A stretch of 13,618 nt of DNA. It comes from an uncultured Peptococcaceae bacterium. Its GTDB lineage: Bacteria > Bacillota > Dehalobacteriia > UBA4068 > UBA4997. Both the position numbers and the translations under genes were made by a program. The notes below the pieces were generated by a model. That model saw only the letters and a program-made list of their open reading frames with translations, had not been told where the DNA came from and ran no database searches. Location: contig CANQSW010000023.1 in the NCBI GenBank assembly GCA_947626615.1, positions 1-13,618 on the forward strand. The letters are read 5' to 3'. Of the stretch, positions 6,144 through 13,618 are shown piece after piece (the first letter of the stretch is position 1; every line of letters starts with the position of its first letter).

Positions 6144-7625
6144 TTGACTGACTATAAAATAAATATCCGGCCGACGCTGGACGAAGCGCGGCAGATCGCC
6201 GCGGACGGCCGCTACAAGGTGCTGCCGGTAAGCACGGAGATACTTTCCGATTTTATCACCCCCATTGAGGCGCTCCGCATATTGAAAAACGTCTCCACGC
6301 ATTGTTATATGCTGGAATCCGCCAAAGCCGATGAGACCTGGGGCCGCTACACGTTTCTGGGCTTTGCACCCAAACTTGCCGTCTCCTGCAGCAACGGCGA
6401 GCTGCAGGCCGGCAGCCTCCGCCTGCATACGGACGACCCCTCCGCCTATCTGCGCCAGCTGCTGGCCGCTTACAAAAGCCCGCGCTTTGATTATCTACCC
6501 TCTTTCACCGGCGGCCTGGTCGGCTATTTCTCCTACGATTATCTCGGTTACAGCGAACCGGCCGTCCGCTGCAGCGTAACGGATACCGAAGCGTTCCAGG
6601 ACGTCGATCTGATGCTGTTCGATCGTGTGATCGCGTTCGATAACCTGCGCCAAAAGATCATTTTGATCGCAAATATGCGCCTGGACGACGTGGAGACCGG
6701 CTATAATCAGGCGGTGCTGGAGCTGCGGCATATGGCGGAATTGCTGCGCGGCGGCGCCAAAAAAGCCGAACCGGGCGGGCGGCTGCTGGGCGAGGTCACG
6801 CCGCTGTTCACCGAAGACGAATATTGCGCCATGGTAGAAAAAGCCAAACACTATATCCACGAAGGCGATATCTTCCAGATTGTGCTTTCCAACCGTCTGG
6901 CCGCGCCTTTTGAGGGCAGCCTGTTAAACACCTATCGCGTGCTGCGCACGATCAACCCGTCGCCTTATATGTTCTATTTTTCCGGCACGGACGTCGAGGT
7001 GGCGGGCGCTTCGCCGGAAACGCTGGTGAAGCTGGAAGACGGCGTGCTGCACACCTTCCCCCTAGCCGGCACCAGCCCCCGCGGCCAAAACGACGCCATG
7101 GACAAAATGCTGGAGGCGAAACTTCTGGCCGACGAAAAAGAACTGGCCGAGCATAATATGCTGGTGGACCTGGGCCGAAACGATCTGGGCAAGATCAGTC
7201 GGTTCGGCAGCGTCAAGGTGGAAAAGCTGCACAGCATCGAGCGCTTCTCGCACGTCATGCACATCGGCTCCACCGTGCGCGGCGAGATCCGCCCCGATAA
7301 AGACGCTCTTGACGCGATCGCGGCGGTGCTGCCGGCCGGCACGCTTTCCGGCGCGCCCAAGATCAGGGCCTGCCAGCTGATCGGCGAGCTGGAGAACAAC
7401 AAGCGCGGCATTTACGGCGGCGCTATCGGCTACATCGATTTCACCGGCAACATGGATACGTGTATCGCCATACGCATAGTCTACAAGAAAAACGGCAAGG
7501 TGTTCGTGCGGAGCGGCGCGGGCATCGTCGCCGATTCGGTGCCCCAAAAGGAATACATGGAATGTCTCAACAAAGCCAGAGCCTCTCTGCAGGCGCTGGA
7601 GCTGGCGCAGGAGGCAGAATTATGA
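6144..7625 (+). CDS. trpE: Anthranilate synthase component I
   Basis: TrpE converts chorismate to anthranilate using ammonia supplied by TrpG, the first committed step of tryptophan synthesis, in the cytosol. From the TTG start the protein has 493 residues, normal for the family. The N-terminal MLES (56-59) corresponds to the LES motif of the tryptophan feedback site, so allosteric inhibition is likely retained. The C-terminal chorismate-binding domain shows FPLAGTSPRG, EHNMLVDLGRNDLG, RFSHVMHIGSTVRGE, GTLSGAPK (399-406) and GAIGYIDFTGNMDT. It is the first gene after the T-box attenuator and overlaps trpG by 4 nt (ATGA). It could be confused with PabB, but the complete trp operon and the LES motif settle it. 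Confidence 0.96.
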   Translation: MTDYKINIRPTLDEARQIAADGRYKVLPVSTEILSDFITPIEALRILKNVSTHCYMLESAKADETWGRYTFLGFAPKLAVSCSNGELQAGSLRLHTDDPSAYLRQLLAAYKSPRFDYLPSFTGGLVGYFSYDYLGYSEPAVRCSVTDTEAFQDVDLMLFDRVIAFDNLRQKIILIANMRLDDVETGYNQAVLELRHMAELLRGGAKKAEPGGRLLGEVTPLFTEDEYCAMVEKAKHYIHEGDIFQIVLSNRLAAPFEGSLLNTYRVLRTINPSPYMFYFSGTDVEVAGASPETLVKLEDGVLHTFPLAGTSPRGQNDAMDKMLEAKLLADEKELAEHNMLVDLGRNDLGKISRFGSVKVEKLHSIERFSHVMHIGSTVRGEIRPDKDALDAIAAVLPAGTLSGAPKIRACQLIGELENNKRGIYGGAIGYIDFTGNMDTCIAIRIVYKKNGKVFVRSGAGIVADSVPQKEYMECLNKARASLQALELAQEAEL

Positions 7626-8191
7626 TACTTCTCATTGATAACTACGACAGCTTTTCGTATAACCTGTATCAAATGGTCGGCGAGATCGCACCCGATATCA
7701 AGGTGATACGCAACGACGAACTCCCAATCGAAGCAATCGAGCGGCTGCGGCCGGAGCGCATAATCCTTTCTCCCGGCCCGGGCCGCCCGGAGCAGGCGGG
7801 CAATATTATCGAAGTGGTGCGCCGCTTAGGCCCGCAGATACCTTTGCTCGGCGTGTGCCTTGGGCATCAGGCCGTCTGCGCGGCCTTCGGCATGCAGATA
7901 GTCTACGCCAAACGGCTGATGCACGGCAAGCAGTCTCTGGCCCGGTTCGACCCGGCCTGTCCGCTGTTCAAGGGCTGCCCGGAAAATTTACCCGTCGCCC
8001 GCTATCATTCGCTGGCGGCAGATAAAGCCACGCTGCCCCGGTGCCTGCGCGTCACCGCCACCGCTGAAGACGGCGAGATCATGGCCGTGCAGCACGCAGA
8101 GTTCCCCGTTTTCGGCGTGCAATTCCACCCGGAATCCATTATGACGCCAAATGGCAAAACCATTTTACAAAATTTTATAAAGGAGATATGA
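7622..8191 (+). CDS. trpG: Anthranilate synthase component II (glutamine amidotransferase)
   Basis: TrpG hydrolyses glutamine and channels ammonia to TrpE. The 189-residue protein is a stand-alone class I amidotransferase domain starting MILLIDNYDSFSYNL. The oxyanion region is LSPGPGRP, the nucleophile elbow is GVCLGHQ with Cys79, and His169 and Glu171 lie in FHPES. There is no TrpD fusion, unlike in enterobacteria. The start ATG overlaps the trpE stop (ATGA at 7622-7625), which fits coupled translation and a 1:1 complex. The longer in-frame start at 7460 lies deep in trpE and is not credible. The protein might also serve p-aminobenzoate synthesis, as in Bacillus subtilis, but nothing here shows that. 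Confidence 0.95.
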   Translation: MILLIDNYDSFSYNLYQMVGEIAPDIKVIRNDELPIEAIERLRPERIILSPGPGRPEQAGNIIEVVRRLGPQIPLLGVCLGHQAVCAAFGMQIVYAKRLMHGKQSLARFDPACPLFKGCPENLPVARYHSLAADKATLPRCLRVTATAEDGEIMAVQHAEFPVFGVQFHPESIMTPNGKTILQNFIKEI

Positions 8192-8194
8192 ACC

Positions 8195-9226
8195 ATGATC
8201 AAAGAAGCAATCGTCAAGATCGTCAACAAAGAAGACCTCACCTACGACGAGGCCTACGCCGTAATGAACGAGATCATGAGCGGCGAGACCACCCCCACCC
8301 AGAACGCCGCTTTTCTGGCCGCTTTATCCACCAAAAGCACCAAGGCCGAAACAATAGACGAGATAACCGGCTGCGCCGCCGCCATGCGGGCCCATGCCAC
8401 GCAGGTTAACACCGGCATGGACATTTTTGAGATAGTCGGCACCGGCGGCGACAACGCGCAAAGTTTCAATATTTCGACTACGGCGGCGCTGGTGGCCGCC
8501 GCCGGCGGCATGAAGGTGGCCAAGCACGGCAACCGCGCGGCGTCCTCGCAATGCGGCACGGCGGATTGTCTGGAGGCCCTTGGCGTGAACATTCAGCAGA
8601 GCCCGGCCCGCTGCGTGGAGCTGCTGCATGAAGCCGGTATGTGCTTCTTCTTCGCGCAGAAATACCACACCTCGATGAAATACGTCGGCCCGATACGCAA
8701 GGAACTCGGCTTCCGCACCGTCTTTAATATTTTGGGGCCGCTGACCAACCCCGGCTCGCCCGCCAAGCAGCTTTTGGGCGTATACGACGGCTATCTGGTG
8801 GAGCCGCTGGCGCAGGTTCTGGTAAAACTCGGCGTTAAACGCGGCATGGTCGTCTACGGCCAGGATAAGCTGGACGAAATTTCGCTGAGCTCACCCACCA
8901 CCATTTGCGAAATTCGCGACGACTGGTATAAGACCTACGTGATCACGCCGGAGGACTTCGGCTTTACGCGCTGCGCCAAGGCCGAATTAAAAGGCGGCAC
9001 GCCGGACGAAAACGCCGGCATAACCCGCGCCATTTTGCAGGGTGAAAAGGGCTGCAAGCGCGACGCCGTGCTGCTGAACGCGGGCGCGGCGCTCTATATC
9101 GGCGGCAAGGCCGAAACCATGCAAGACGGCGTGGCTCTGGCCGCGCAGCTGATAGATTCCGGCAAGGCTCTGGCCGTGCTGCAAAAACTGATCGAAGTCA
9201 GCAACCGCCCGGAGATAGAAGCATGA
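8195..9226 (+). CDS. trpD: Anthranilate phosphoribosyltransferase
   Basis: TrpD transfers the phosphoribosyl group of PRPP to anthranilate, giving phosphoribosylanthranilate. The 343-residue protein has the usual length. The small N-terminal helical domain is followed by the PRPP-binding GTGGD (82-86), the NIST motif, and KHGNR (110-114). KYVGPIRKELGFRTVFNILGP and the DKLDEIS segment also match the family. An AAAGGAG Shine-Dalgarno overlaps the end of trpG, and only 3 nt separate the trpG stop from the ATG. The 3' end overlaps trpC by 4 nt. Confidence 0.96.
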   Translation: MIKEAIVKIVNKEDLTYDEAYAVMNEIMSGETTPTQNAAFLAALSTKSTKAETIDEITGCAAAMRAHATQVNTGMDIFEIVGTGGDNAQSFNISTTAALVAAAGGMKVAKHGNRAASSQCGTADCLEALGVNIQQSPARCVELLHEAGMCFFFAQKYHTSMKYVGPIRKELGFRTVFNILGPLTNPGSPAKQLLGVYDGYLVEPLAQVLVKLGVKRGMVVYGQDKLDEISLSSPTTICEIRDDWYKTYVITPEDFGFTRCAKAELKGGTPDENAGITRAILQGEKGCKRDAVLLNAGAALYIGGKAETMQDGVALAAQLIDSGKALAVLQKLIEVSNRPEIEA

Positions 9227-10005
9227 CGATCCTGGACGATATCGCCGCCGCAGCGGTAAAACGCACCGAGCAGGCCAAACGCCGCGTCTCTCCGGCCGAG
9301 ATCAGGCGGCGGGCGCTGGCGCTGCCCCGGGGCGGCTTTCCGTTCGAGGCGGCGCTGCAAAAGCCGGATATCGCGTTTATCTGCGAATGTAAAAAAGCCT
9401 CGCCCTCCAAGGGGCTGATCGCGCCGGATTTCCCTTATCGTCAAATCGCCCGCGCCTACGAGGCGGCCGGGGCGGACGCGATCTCCGTGCTGACCGAGCC
9501 GCAATGGTTCCTTGGCCGCGACGAATATCTGGCGGAGATCGTCCGCGAAGTGTCTATCCCCTGCCTGCGCAAAGACTTCGTGGTGGACGCTTATATGATC
9601 TACGAGGCGAAACTTCTGGGGGCGGCGGCGATACTGCTGATCTGCTCGCTGCTCAAGCCGGAGCAGCTGCGGGAATATATCGCCCTATGCGACGAGCTGG
9701 GCCTTTCCGCGCTGGTGGAGGCGCACGACGCGGCGGAGGTGCAGACGGCGCTGCAATCCGGCGCGCGGCTGATCGGCGTGAACAACCGCAACCTGAAGGA
9801 TTTCTCCGTCGACACGGCTAACAGCCGGCGGCTCCGCCAGCTGATACCCGGCGACGTGCTGTTCGTTTCGGAAAGCGGCGTGAGCAGCCCGGCGGACGTG
9901 GCCCGGCTGCGCGAGATCGGCGCGGACGCGGTGCTGGTCGGCGAAGCGCTGATGCGCGCGGCGGATAAAAAGGCCAAATTGGCGGAACTGCGAGGCGCGC
10001 TATGA
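9223..10005 (+). CDS. trpC: Indole-3-glycerol phosphate synthase
   Basis: TrpC closes the indole ring, turning carboxyphenylamino-deoxyribulose 5-phosphate into indole-3-glycerol phosphate with loss of CO2 and water. The 260-residue protein is a single TIM barrel, not fused to TrpF as it is in E. coli. Catalytic positions are visible: Glu55 and Lys57 in ICECKKASPSKG, Lys117 in LRKDF, Glu166 in LVEAHD, and the Asn pair 187-188 in GVNNRNL. The phosphate site VSESGVSS and the GADAVLVGEALM strand complete the barrel. The start overlaps the trpD stop (ATGA) and its own stop overlaps the trpF start in the same way. Confidence 0.96.
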   Translation: MTILDDIAAAAVKRTEQAKRRVSPAEIRRRALALPRGGFPFEAALQKPDIAFICECKKASPSKGLIAPDFPYRQIARAYEAAGADAISVLTEPQWFLGRDEYLAEIVREVSIPCLRKDFVVDAYMIYEAKLLGAAAILLICSLLKPEQLREYIALCDELGLSALVEAHDAAEVQTALQSGARLIGVNNRNLKDFSVDTANSRRLRQLIPGDVLFVSESGVSSPADVARLREIGADAVLVGEALMRAADKKAKLAELRGAL

Positions 10006-10610
10006 CGCAAATAAAATTATGCGGCCTCTCCCGCCCGGAGGATATCGCGGCGGCCAACGCGCTGGCCCCGGATTATATCGGCTTCGTGTTTGCGGCCAAA
10101 AGCCCCCGCTGCGTCACACCGGAAAAAGCACGGGAGCTGAAGCGCCTGCTCTTGCCGCGGATAAAGGCCGTGGGCGTGTTCGTAAACGCCCCCGTCGAGC
10201 AAGTGGCCCAGCTGCTGCACGAAGGCATTATAGATATGGCGCAGCTGCACGGCGGCGAAGACGAGGCGTATATCAAAGAACTGCGCAAGCTTGCCGCGCG
10301 GCCGCTCATCAAAGCCTGCCGCATAAGCAGCGCCGCCGATATCGCGGCCGCCCAAAAAAGCAGCGCCGATCACGTGCTGCTGGATTCCGGCGCAGGCAGC
10401 GGCGAGGTCTTCAACTGGGAGCTGCTGCGGCAGCTAAAAAGGCCGTATTTTCTGGCCGGCGGCCTTGACCCGGCTAACGTCGGGGCGGCGATCAAAAGGC
10501 TGCGCCCCTACGCGGTGGACGTCAGCTCCGGCATCGAGACCAACGGCCACAAGGATAAGACTAAAATGGCGGCGTTCGTGGCCGCCGTAAGAGAGGAAGA
10601 TGAGCTATGA
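10002..10610 (+). CDS. trpF: Phosphoribosylanthranilate isomerase
   Basis: TrpF catalyses the Amadori rearrangement of phosphoribosylanthranilate, supplying the TrpC substrate. The 202-residue TIM barrel has the family length. The general base Cys7 sits in KLCGLSRPEDI, and the general acid Asp128 in LLDSGAGSG. LHGGED, the FLAGGLDPANV phosphate loop and VDVSSGIETNGHKD are also present. The usual LLD-S-x-x-G-G-T-G loop reads S-G-A-G-S-G here, a mild variation. It overlaps trpC and trpB by 4 nt each. As in many Bacillota, trpF follows trpC as a separate gene. Confidence 0.95.
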   Translation: MTQIKLCGLSRPEDIAAANALAPDYIGFVFAAKSPRCVTPEKARELKRLLLPRIKAVGVFVNAPVEQVAQLLHEGIIDMAQLHGGEDEAYIKELRKLAARPLIKACRISSAADIAAAQKSSADHVLLDSGAGSGEVFNWELLRQLKRPYFLAGGLDPANVGAAIKRLRPYAVDVSSGIETNGHKDKTKMAAFVAAVREEDEL

Positions 10611-11797
10611 CCAACCCCAACGGCCGCTTCGGCCAACACGGCGGGCAATATATTTCCGAAACGCTGATGAACGCCGTGATCGAGCTGGAACAGGCGTATA
10701 ACCACTATAAGAACGACCCGGAATTCAACCGTGAGCTGACCTATCTGTTCAATGAATACGCCGGCCGCCCCTCCCGCCTTTATTTTGCCGAAAAGATGGC
10801 GCGCGATCTGGGCGGGGCCAAAATATATTTGAAGCGCGAAGACTTAAACCACACCGGCGCGCACAAGATCAACAACGTGCTGGGGCAGGCGCTGCTGGCC
10901 AAAAAAATGGGCAAAACGCGCCTGATCGCCGAGACGGGCGCGGGGCAGCACGGCGTGGCCGCCGCCACGGCCGCCGCCCTGCTGGACATGGAATGCGTCG
11001 TTTTTATGGGCGAGGAAGACACTATCCGTCAGGCTCTGAACGTCTACCGTATGCGCCTGCTGGGCGCGGAGGTGATACCAGTCACCACCGGCACGGCCAC
11101 GCTGAAAGACGCCGTTTCCGCCGCCATGCGCGAATGGACCTCCCGCATAGTCGATACGCATTACTGTCTGGGCTCGGTCATGGGGCCGCACCCCTTCCCC
11201 ACGATCGTGCGCGATTTTCAGGCCGTTATCTCGCGTGAGATCAAAGAGCAGCTGCGGGAAAAGGAAGGCAGACTCCCCGACGCCGTGATCGCCTGCGTGG
11301 GCGGCGGCTCCAACGCTATCGGCAGCTTCTATCATTTTATCGACGACCCCTCCGTCCGCCTGATCGGCTGCGAGGCGGCGGGCCGCGGTATCGACACGTT
11401 TGAAACGGCCGCCACGATCAACACCGGGCGGCTCGGCATCTTCCACGGCATGAAGTCTTATTTCTGCCAGGATAAATACGGCCAGATCGCGCCCGTTTAT
11501 TCCATTTCCGCCGGGCTGGATTATCCCGGCATCGGGCCGGAGCACGCCTATCTGCACGATATCGGCCGGGCGGAATACGTCCCCGTGACCGACGCGGAGG
11601 CCGTCGAAGCGTTTGAATATCTGGCGCGGACGGAGGGCATTATCCCCGCGATAGAATCAGCCCACGCCGTCGCTCACGCCATGCGGCTGGCCCCGCAGCT
11701 GGCCAAAGATCAGATCGTCGTCATCACGATCTCCGGCCGGGGCGACAAGGATTGCGCCGCCATTGCGCGCTACAGAGGGGAGGATATCCATGAGTAA
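10607..11797 (+). CDS. trpB: Tryptophan synthase beta chain
   Basis: TrpB condenses indole with serine to give L-tryptophan, using pyridoxal phosphate. The 396-residue protein is of the classical TrpB1 type. The Schiff-base lysine is Lys87 in HTGAHKINN, at the same number as in the Salmonella enzyme. Glu109 in AETGAGQHGVA is the catalytic acid, and GGGSNAIG binds the cofactor phosphate. GMKSYF and the HAYLHDIGRAEY region are typical. It overlaps trpF by 4 nt and trpA by 8 nt, in line with the alpha2-beta2 complex that channels indole between the subunits. Confidence 0.97.
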   Translation: MTNPNGRFGQHGGQYISETLMNAVIELEQAYNHYKNDPEFNRELTYLFNEYAGRPSRLYFAEKMARDLGGAKIYLKREDLNHTGAHKINNVLGQALLAKKMGKTRLIAETGAGQHGVAAATAAALLDMECVVFMGEEDTIRQALNVYRMRLLGAEVIPVTTGTATLKDAVSAAMREWTSRIVDTHYCLGSVMGPHPFPTIVRDFQAVISREIKEQLREKEGRLPDAVIACVGGGSNAIGSFYHFIDDPSVRLIGCEAAGRGIDTFETAATINTGRLGIFHGMKSYFCQDKYGQIAPVYSISAGLDYPGIGPEHAYLHDIGRAEYVPVTDAEAVEAFEYLARTEGIIPAIESAHAVAHAMRLAPQLAKDQIVVITISGRGDKDCAAIARYRGEDIHE

Positions 11798-12560
11798 GAT
11801 AAAAAATGCTTTTGCCGGCGGCAAAGCCTTCATCGCGTTCATCACCTGCGGCGACCCTGACCTTATCACCACCGCCGCCGCCGTGCGGGCGGCCGCCCAA
11901 AACGGAGCGGACCTGATCGAGCTGGGCATACCTTTTTCCGACCCCACCGCCGAAGGCCCGGTCATTCAGGGGGCCAACCTGCGCGCGCTTAAAGGCGGCG
12001 TCACCACCGACCGGAAATTGGCTTTCGTGCGGGAGCTGCGGCAGGACGTGACTATCCCGCTGGTGTTTATGACGTACGCCAACGTCGTTTTCTCCTACGG
12101 GGCGGAGCGCTTTATCGCCGCCTGCGCCGCCTGCGGTATCGACGGGCTGATCCTGGCCGACCTGCCTTTCGAGGAAAAAAACGATTTTCTGCCGCTTTGC
12201 CATGAATATGGCGTCGACCTCATCTCGATGATCGCGCCAACCTCGGCCGACCGTATCGCCACCATAGCCAAAGAGGCCGAGGGCTTCCTCTACATAGTCT
12301 CCAGCCTGGGCGTAACGGGCGTCCGCAGCGAGATCACCACCGACCTTGCCGCTATCGTCAACGTCGTGCGCGCCAACACGGCCATACCGTGCGCTATCGG
12401 CTTCGGCATCGCCACGTCGGAGCAGGCCAAGCAAATGGCGAATTACGCCGACGGCGTTATCGTCGGTTCGGCTATCATCAAAATATTGGAGCAATACGGC
12501 GCGGCCGCGCCGGAACATATCGGCGCTTACGTCAAATCGATGAAGGACGCGATACGCTGA
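11790..12560 (+). CDS. trpA: Tryptophan synthase alpha chain
   Basis: TrpA cleaves indole-3-glycerol phosphate to indole and glyceraldehyde 3-phosphate and passes indole to TrpB. I chose the ATG at 11790 because GGGGAGGA (11777-11784) lies just before it and the resulting 256 residues begin like the family (MSKIKNAF). The in-frame ATG at 11763 would overlap trpB by 35 nt without a good Shine-Dalgarno. Catalytic Glu44 (Glu49 in Salmonella) is in IELGIPFSDP. The second catalytic carboxylate, Asp60 in Salmonella, is Glu55 here (DPTAEGPVIQ). To my knowledge this conservative change also occurs in some other Clostridia. GFGIATSEQ and GVIVGSAIIK form the phosphate site. It is the last gene of the operon. 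Confidence 0.95.
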   Translation: MSKIKNAFAGGKAFIAFITCGDPDLITTAAAVRAAAQNGADLIELGIPFSDPTAEGPVIQGANLRALKGGVTTDRKLAFVRELRQDVTIPLVFMTYANVVFSYGAERFIAACAACGIDGLILADLPFEEKNDFLPLCHEYGVDLISMIAPTSADRIATIAKEAEGFLYIVSSLGVTGVRSEITTDLAAIVNVVRANTAIPCAIGFGIATSEQAKQMANYADGVIVGSAIIKILEQYGAAAPEHIGAYVKSMKDAIR

Positions 12561-12571
12561 CTTCGCTTTTG

Positions 12572-12594
12572 CGGCCCGGCAGGGCCGGGTTTGT
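12572..12594 (+). terminator. Probable terminator of the trp operon
   Basis: GC-rich alternative stems can form: CGGCCC (12572-12577) with GGGCCG (12582-12587), or CCCGGC (12575-12580) with GCCGGG (12584-12589). The following T-run is short (TTTGTT). It starts 11 nt after the trpA stop. The weak tail suggests incomplete termination, so some readthrough into the response regulator is possible. Confidence 0.6.
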
Positions 12595-12621
12595 TGACAA
12601 GCGTGCTTTTTTGGTTAAAAT
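12594..12621 (+). promoter_or_regulatory. Promoter of the LytTR response regulator gene
   Basis: A perfect TTGACA (12594-12599) and TAAAAT (12616-12621) are 16 bp apart, giving a start near 12628. The -35 box begins right at the end of the trp terminator. The leader is short and carries AAAGGAGG (12648-12655), 8 nt before the GTG start. Confidence 0.75.
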
Positions 12622-12663
12622 ATAAAGTTGTAGAGAATATGCAGCGGAAAGGAGGGCGAAGAC

Positions 12664-13410
12664 GTGCAGATCGCCTTATGCGACGCTGAAAAGGCCGGCC
12701 ACGAAACGATAAAAAATCTGCTCGGACAGTACAAGCAGGCCGAGCCTGACCGCTCGCTGGCGCTGTCGTCTTTCTATGCCGCCAAAGAGCTTTTGAACCA
12801 CGTGGACGAATACGGCGGCTTCGACCTCTATATCCTTGACTGCATATTGCCGGAAATGAACGGCATAGAGCTGGGCGCGGCGCTGCGTCGGCGCGAAGAC
12901 CAGGGCCTGCTCATCTATCTGTCCGCATCGCCCGATTTTGCGCTGGATTCCTACCGCGTGAACGCCCTCGATTACCTCCTGAAGCCGGTGGACAAGCCGC
13001 TTTTCTTCCGCAGCCTCGATAAAGCGTTCGCCGCCCTTTCCCGCGTCAGGCGAGAGATGATCCCCGTCAAGACTTCGGACAGTATCCGCCTTCTGCCTGC
13101 CGCCGATATCTGGTATGCGGAGCGCACCGGCAAACGCATCTATTATTACATGACGGACGGCAGCGTTATACCCGGCGTCACCTTCAACGGCTCATTTATC
13201 GACGCGGTGGCAGACCTGCTCGCCCACGACGGTATGCTTCTGGTCGGTTCTTCGTTCGTGGTGAACCTGGCCCACGTCACGGCGGTGACGAAAACGGATC
13301 TTATTCTGGCGGGCAACCGGCGCGTGCCCATTCCGCGCCGCCTGTATAACGCCGTCAAGCAGGAGTGGTCGGCTTTCTGGCTGAACGGCGGCCGATACCG
13401 CACTTTTTGA
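12664..13410 (+). CDS. LytTR-family two-component response regulator (AgrA/LytR type)
   Basis: This cytosolic transcription regulator has a receiver domain (about 1-120) and a LytTR DNA-binding domain (about 135-240) in 248 residues, the usual size. In the receiver, Asp7 and Glu9 belong to the acidic pocket, Asp59 in YILDCILPEMNG is the predicted phosphorylation site, Ser87 lies in IYLSAS, and Lys107 in YLLKPVDKP is the conserved lysine. The LytTR part shows VKTSDSIRLLPAADIWYAE and MLLVGSSFVVNLAHV. The start is GTG, fixed by AAAGGAGG 8 nt upstream. No histidine kinase gene lies in the window, and a terminator follows directly, so it appears monocistronic. Members of this family often control peptide signalling, virulence, bacteriocins or cell-wall functions; the targets cannot be told from the sequence. 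Confidence 0.93.
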   Translation: MQIALCDAEKAGHETIKNLLGQYKQAEPDRSLALSSFYAAKELLNHVDEYGGFDLYILDCILPEMNGIELGAALRRREDQGLLIYLSASPDFALDSYRVNALDYLLKPVDKPLFFRSLDKAFAALSRVRREMIPVKTSDSIRLLPAADIWYAERTGKRIYYYMTDGSVIPGVTFNGSFIDAVADLLAHDGMLLVGSSFVVNLAHVTAVTKTDLILAGNRRVPIPRRLYNAVKQEWSAFWLNGGRYRTF

Positions 13411-13465
13411 GGAAAATCTCGCCTTTTTAGTCCGGCGCTCGCCGCCGACCGCAAAATTACGCAAA

Positions 13466-13498
13466 AAAAAACCGCGCTTACACGCGGTTTTTCTTTTT
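13466..13498. terminator. Bidirectional-type terminator between convergent genes
   Basis: AAAAACCGCG (13467-13476) pairs with CGCGGTTTTT (13483-13492) across a CTTACA loop. It has an A-run before and a T-rich tail after, so it can work on both strands. It lies 55 nt after the regulator stop, and 30 nt beyond the stop codon of the probable convergent gene. Confidence 0.9.
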
Positions 13499-13529
13499 GC
13501 TATGCTATTTTGTCGCCGTCGCCGGCTCT

Positions 13530-13618
13530 TTAATGCGTCACAAAGAACATGACGGCAAACAGCGTCGCGATCACCCACGTTCCCGCTTTCACGCTCCTCA
13601 CCTTGCCGGTGAACACGC
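13530..13618 (-). CDS. Probable 3' end of a convergent gene with a hydrophobic C-terminus; partial
   Basis: On the minus strand a frame is open from the window edge to a TAA at 13530-13532, giving 28 residues that end with WVIATLFAVMFFVTH. The hydrophobic stretch looks like a C-terminal membrane segment. The stop codon falls just before the bidirectional terminator, as expected for a real gene end, and codon choice is GC-rich like the neighbours. Too little is present to name a family. An open frame of this length could occur by chance, so confidence is moderate. Confidence 0.5.
   Translation of the reverse strand, partial: VFTGKVRSVKAGTWVIATLFAVMFFVTH

Noticed and set aside
7460..7621. Longer N-terminus for trpG from the ATG at 7460
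   Set aside because: It would overlap the conserved end of trpE by more than 160 bases, and the added residues are not amidotransferase-like. MILLIDNYDSF at 7622 is the family N-terminus.
12572..12594. A second attenuator or riboswitch in front of the LytTR gene
   Set aside because: The hairpin precedes the promoter and directly follows trpA, so it is better read as the trp operon terminator.
13146..13578. Minus-strand ORFs at 13146-13454 and 13192-13578
   Set aside because: They overlap the LytTR coding sequence, the longer one also crosses the strong terminator, and neither has recognisable features.

Overview
The window looks like a chromosomal segment of a member of the Bacillota, most likely a fairly GC-rich gut-type Clostridia. 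The reasons are a tRNA-sensing T-box leader on a trp operon, AAGGAGG ribosome binding sites, a cell-wall surface protein with three C-terminal SLH repeats, and a LytTR response regulator. The genus is inference; nothing here fixes it.

Region 1 (1-5722) is the most interesting part. The C-terminal half of a tyrosine recombinase (1-512) is followed by an AT-rich spacer, then by a large exported SLH surface protein (1048-5676). The spacer carries a 20-bp perfect inverted repeat (587-606 and 831-850). Each copy looks like a tyrosine-recombinase core site: inverted 8-bp arms around the asymmetric 6-bp spacer CAATCA. A third, degenerate site with the same spacer lies at 520-541. Between the inverted sites is a good sigma-70-type promoter on the minus strand (TTGTTA, 17 bp, TAAAAT), pointing away from the surface protein. 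I see no convincing promoter in the fixed DNA between the right site and the gene. I read this as a phase-variable invertible promoter for the surface protein, with the likely recombinase encoded beside it, captured in the predicted OFF orientation. A terminator at 5691-5722 closes the unit.

Region 2 (5785-12594) is a complete tryptophan biosynthesis operon, trpE-G-D-C-F-B-A. A consensus promoter (TTGACA, 17 bp, TATAAT) drives a T-box leader with a UGG (Trp) specifier, a UGGC bulge matching the expected tRNA-Trp acceptor end, and a perfect 11-bp-stem attenuator terminator. Together the genes encode the whole path from chorismate to L-tryptophan. Most junctions overlap (ATGA or 8 nt), suggesting translational coupling.

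Region 3 (12594-13618) holds a monocistronic LytTR response regulator with its own promoter and a GTG start, a hairpin terminator, and what is probably the 3' end of a convergent gene ending in a hydrophobic segment. No RNA genes, IS elements or CRISPR arrays were seen.
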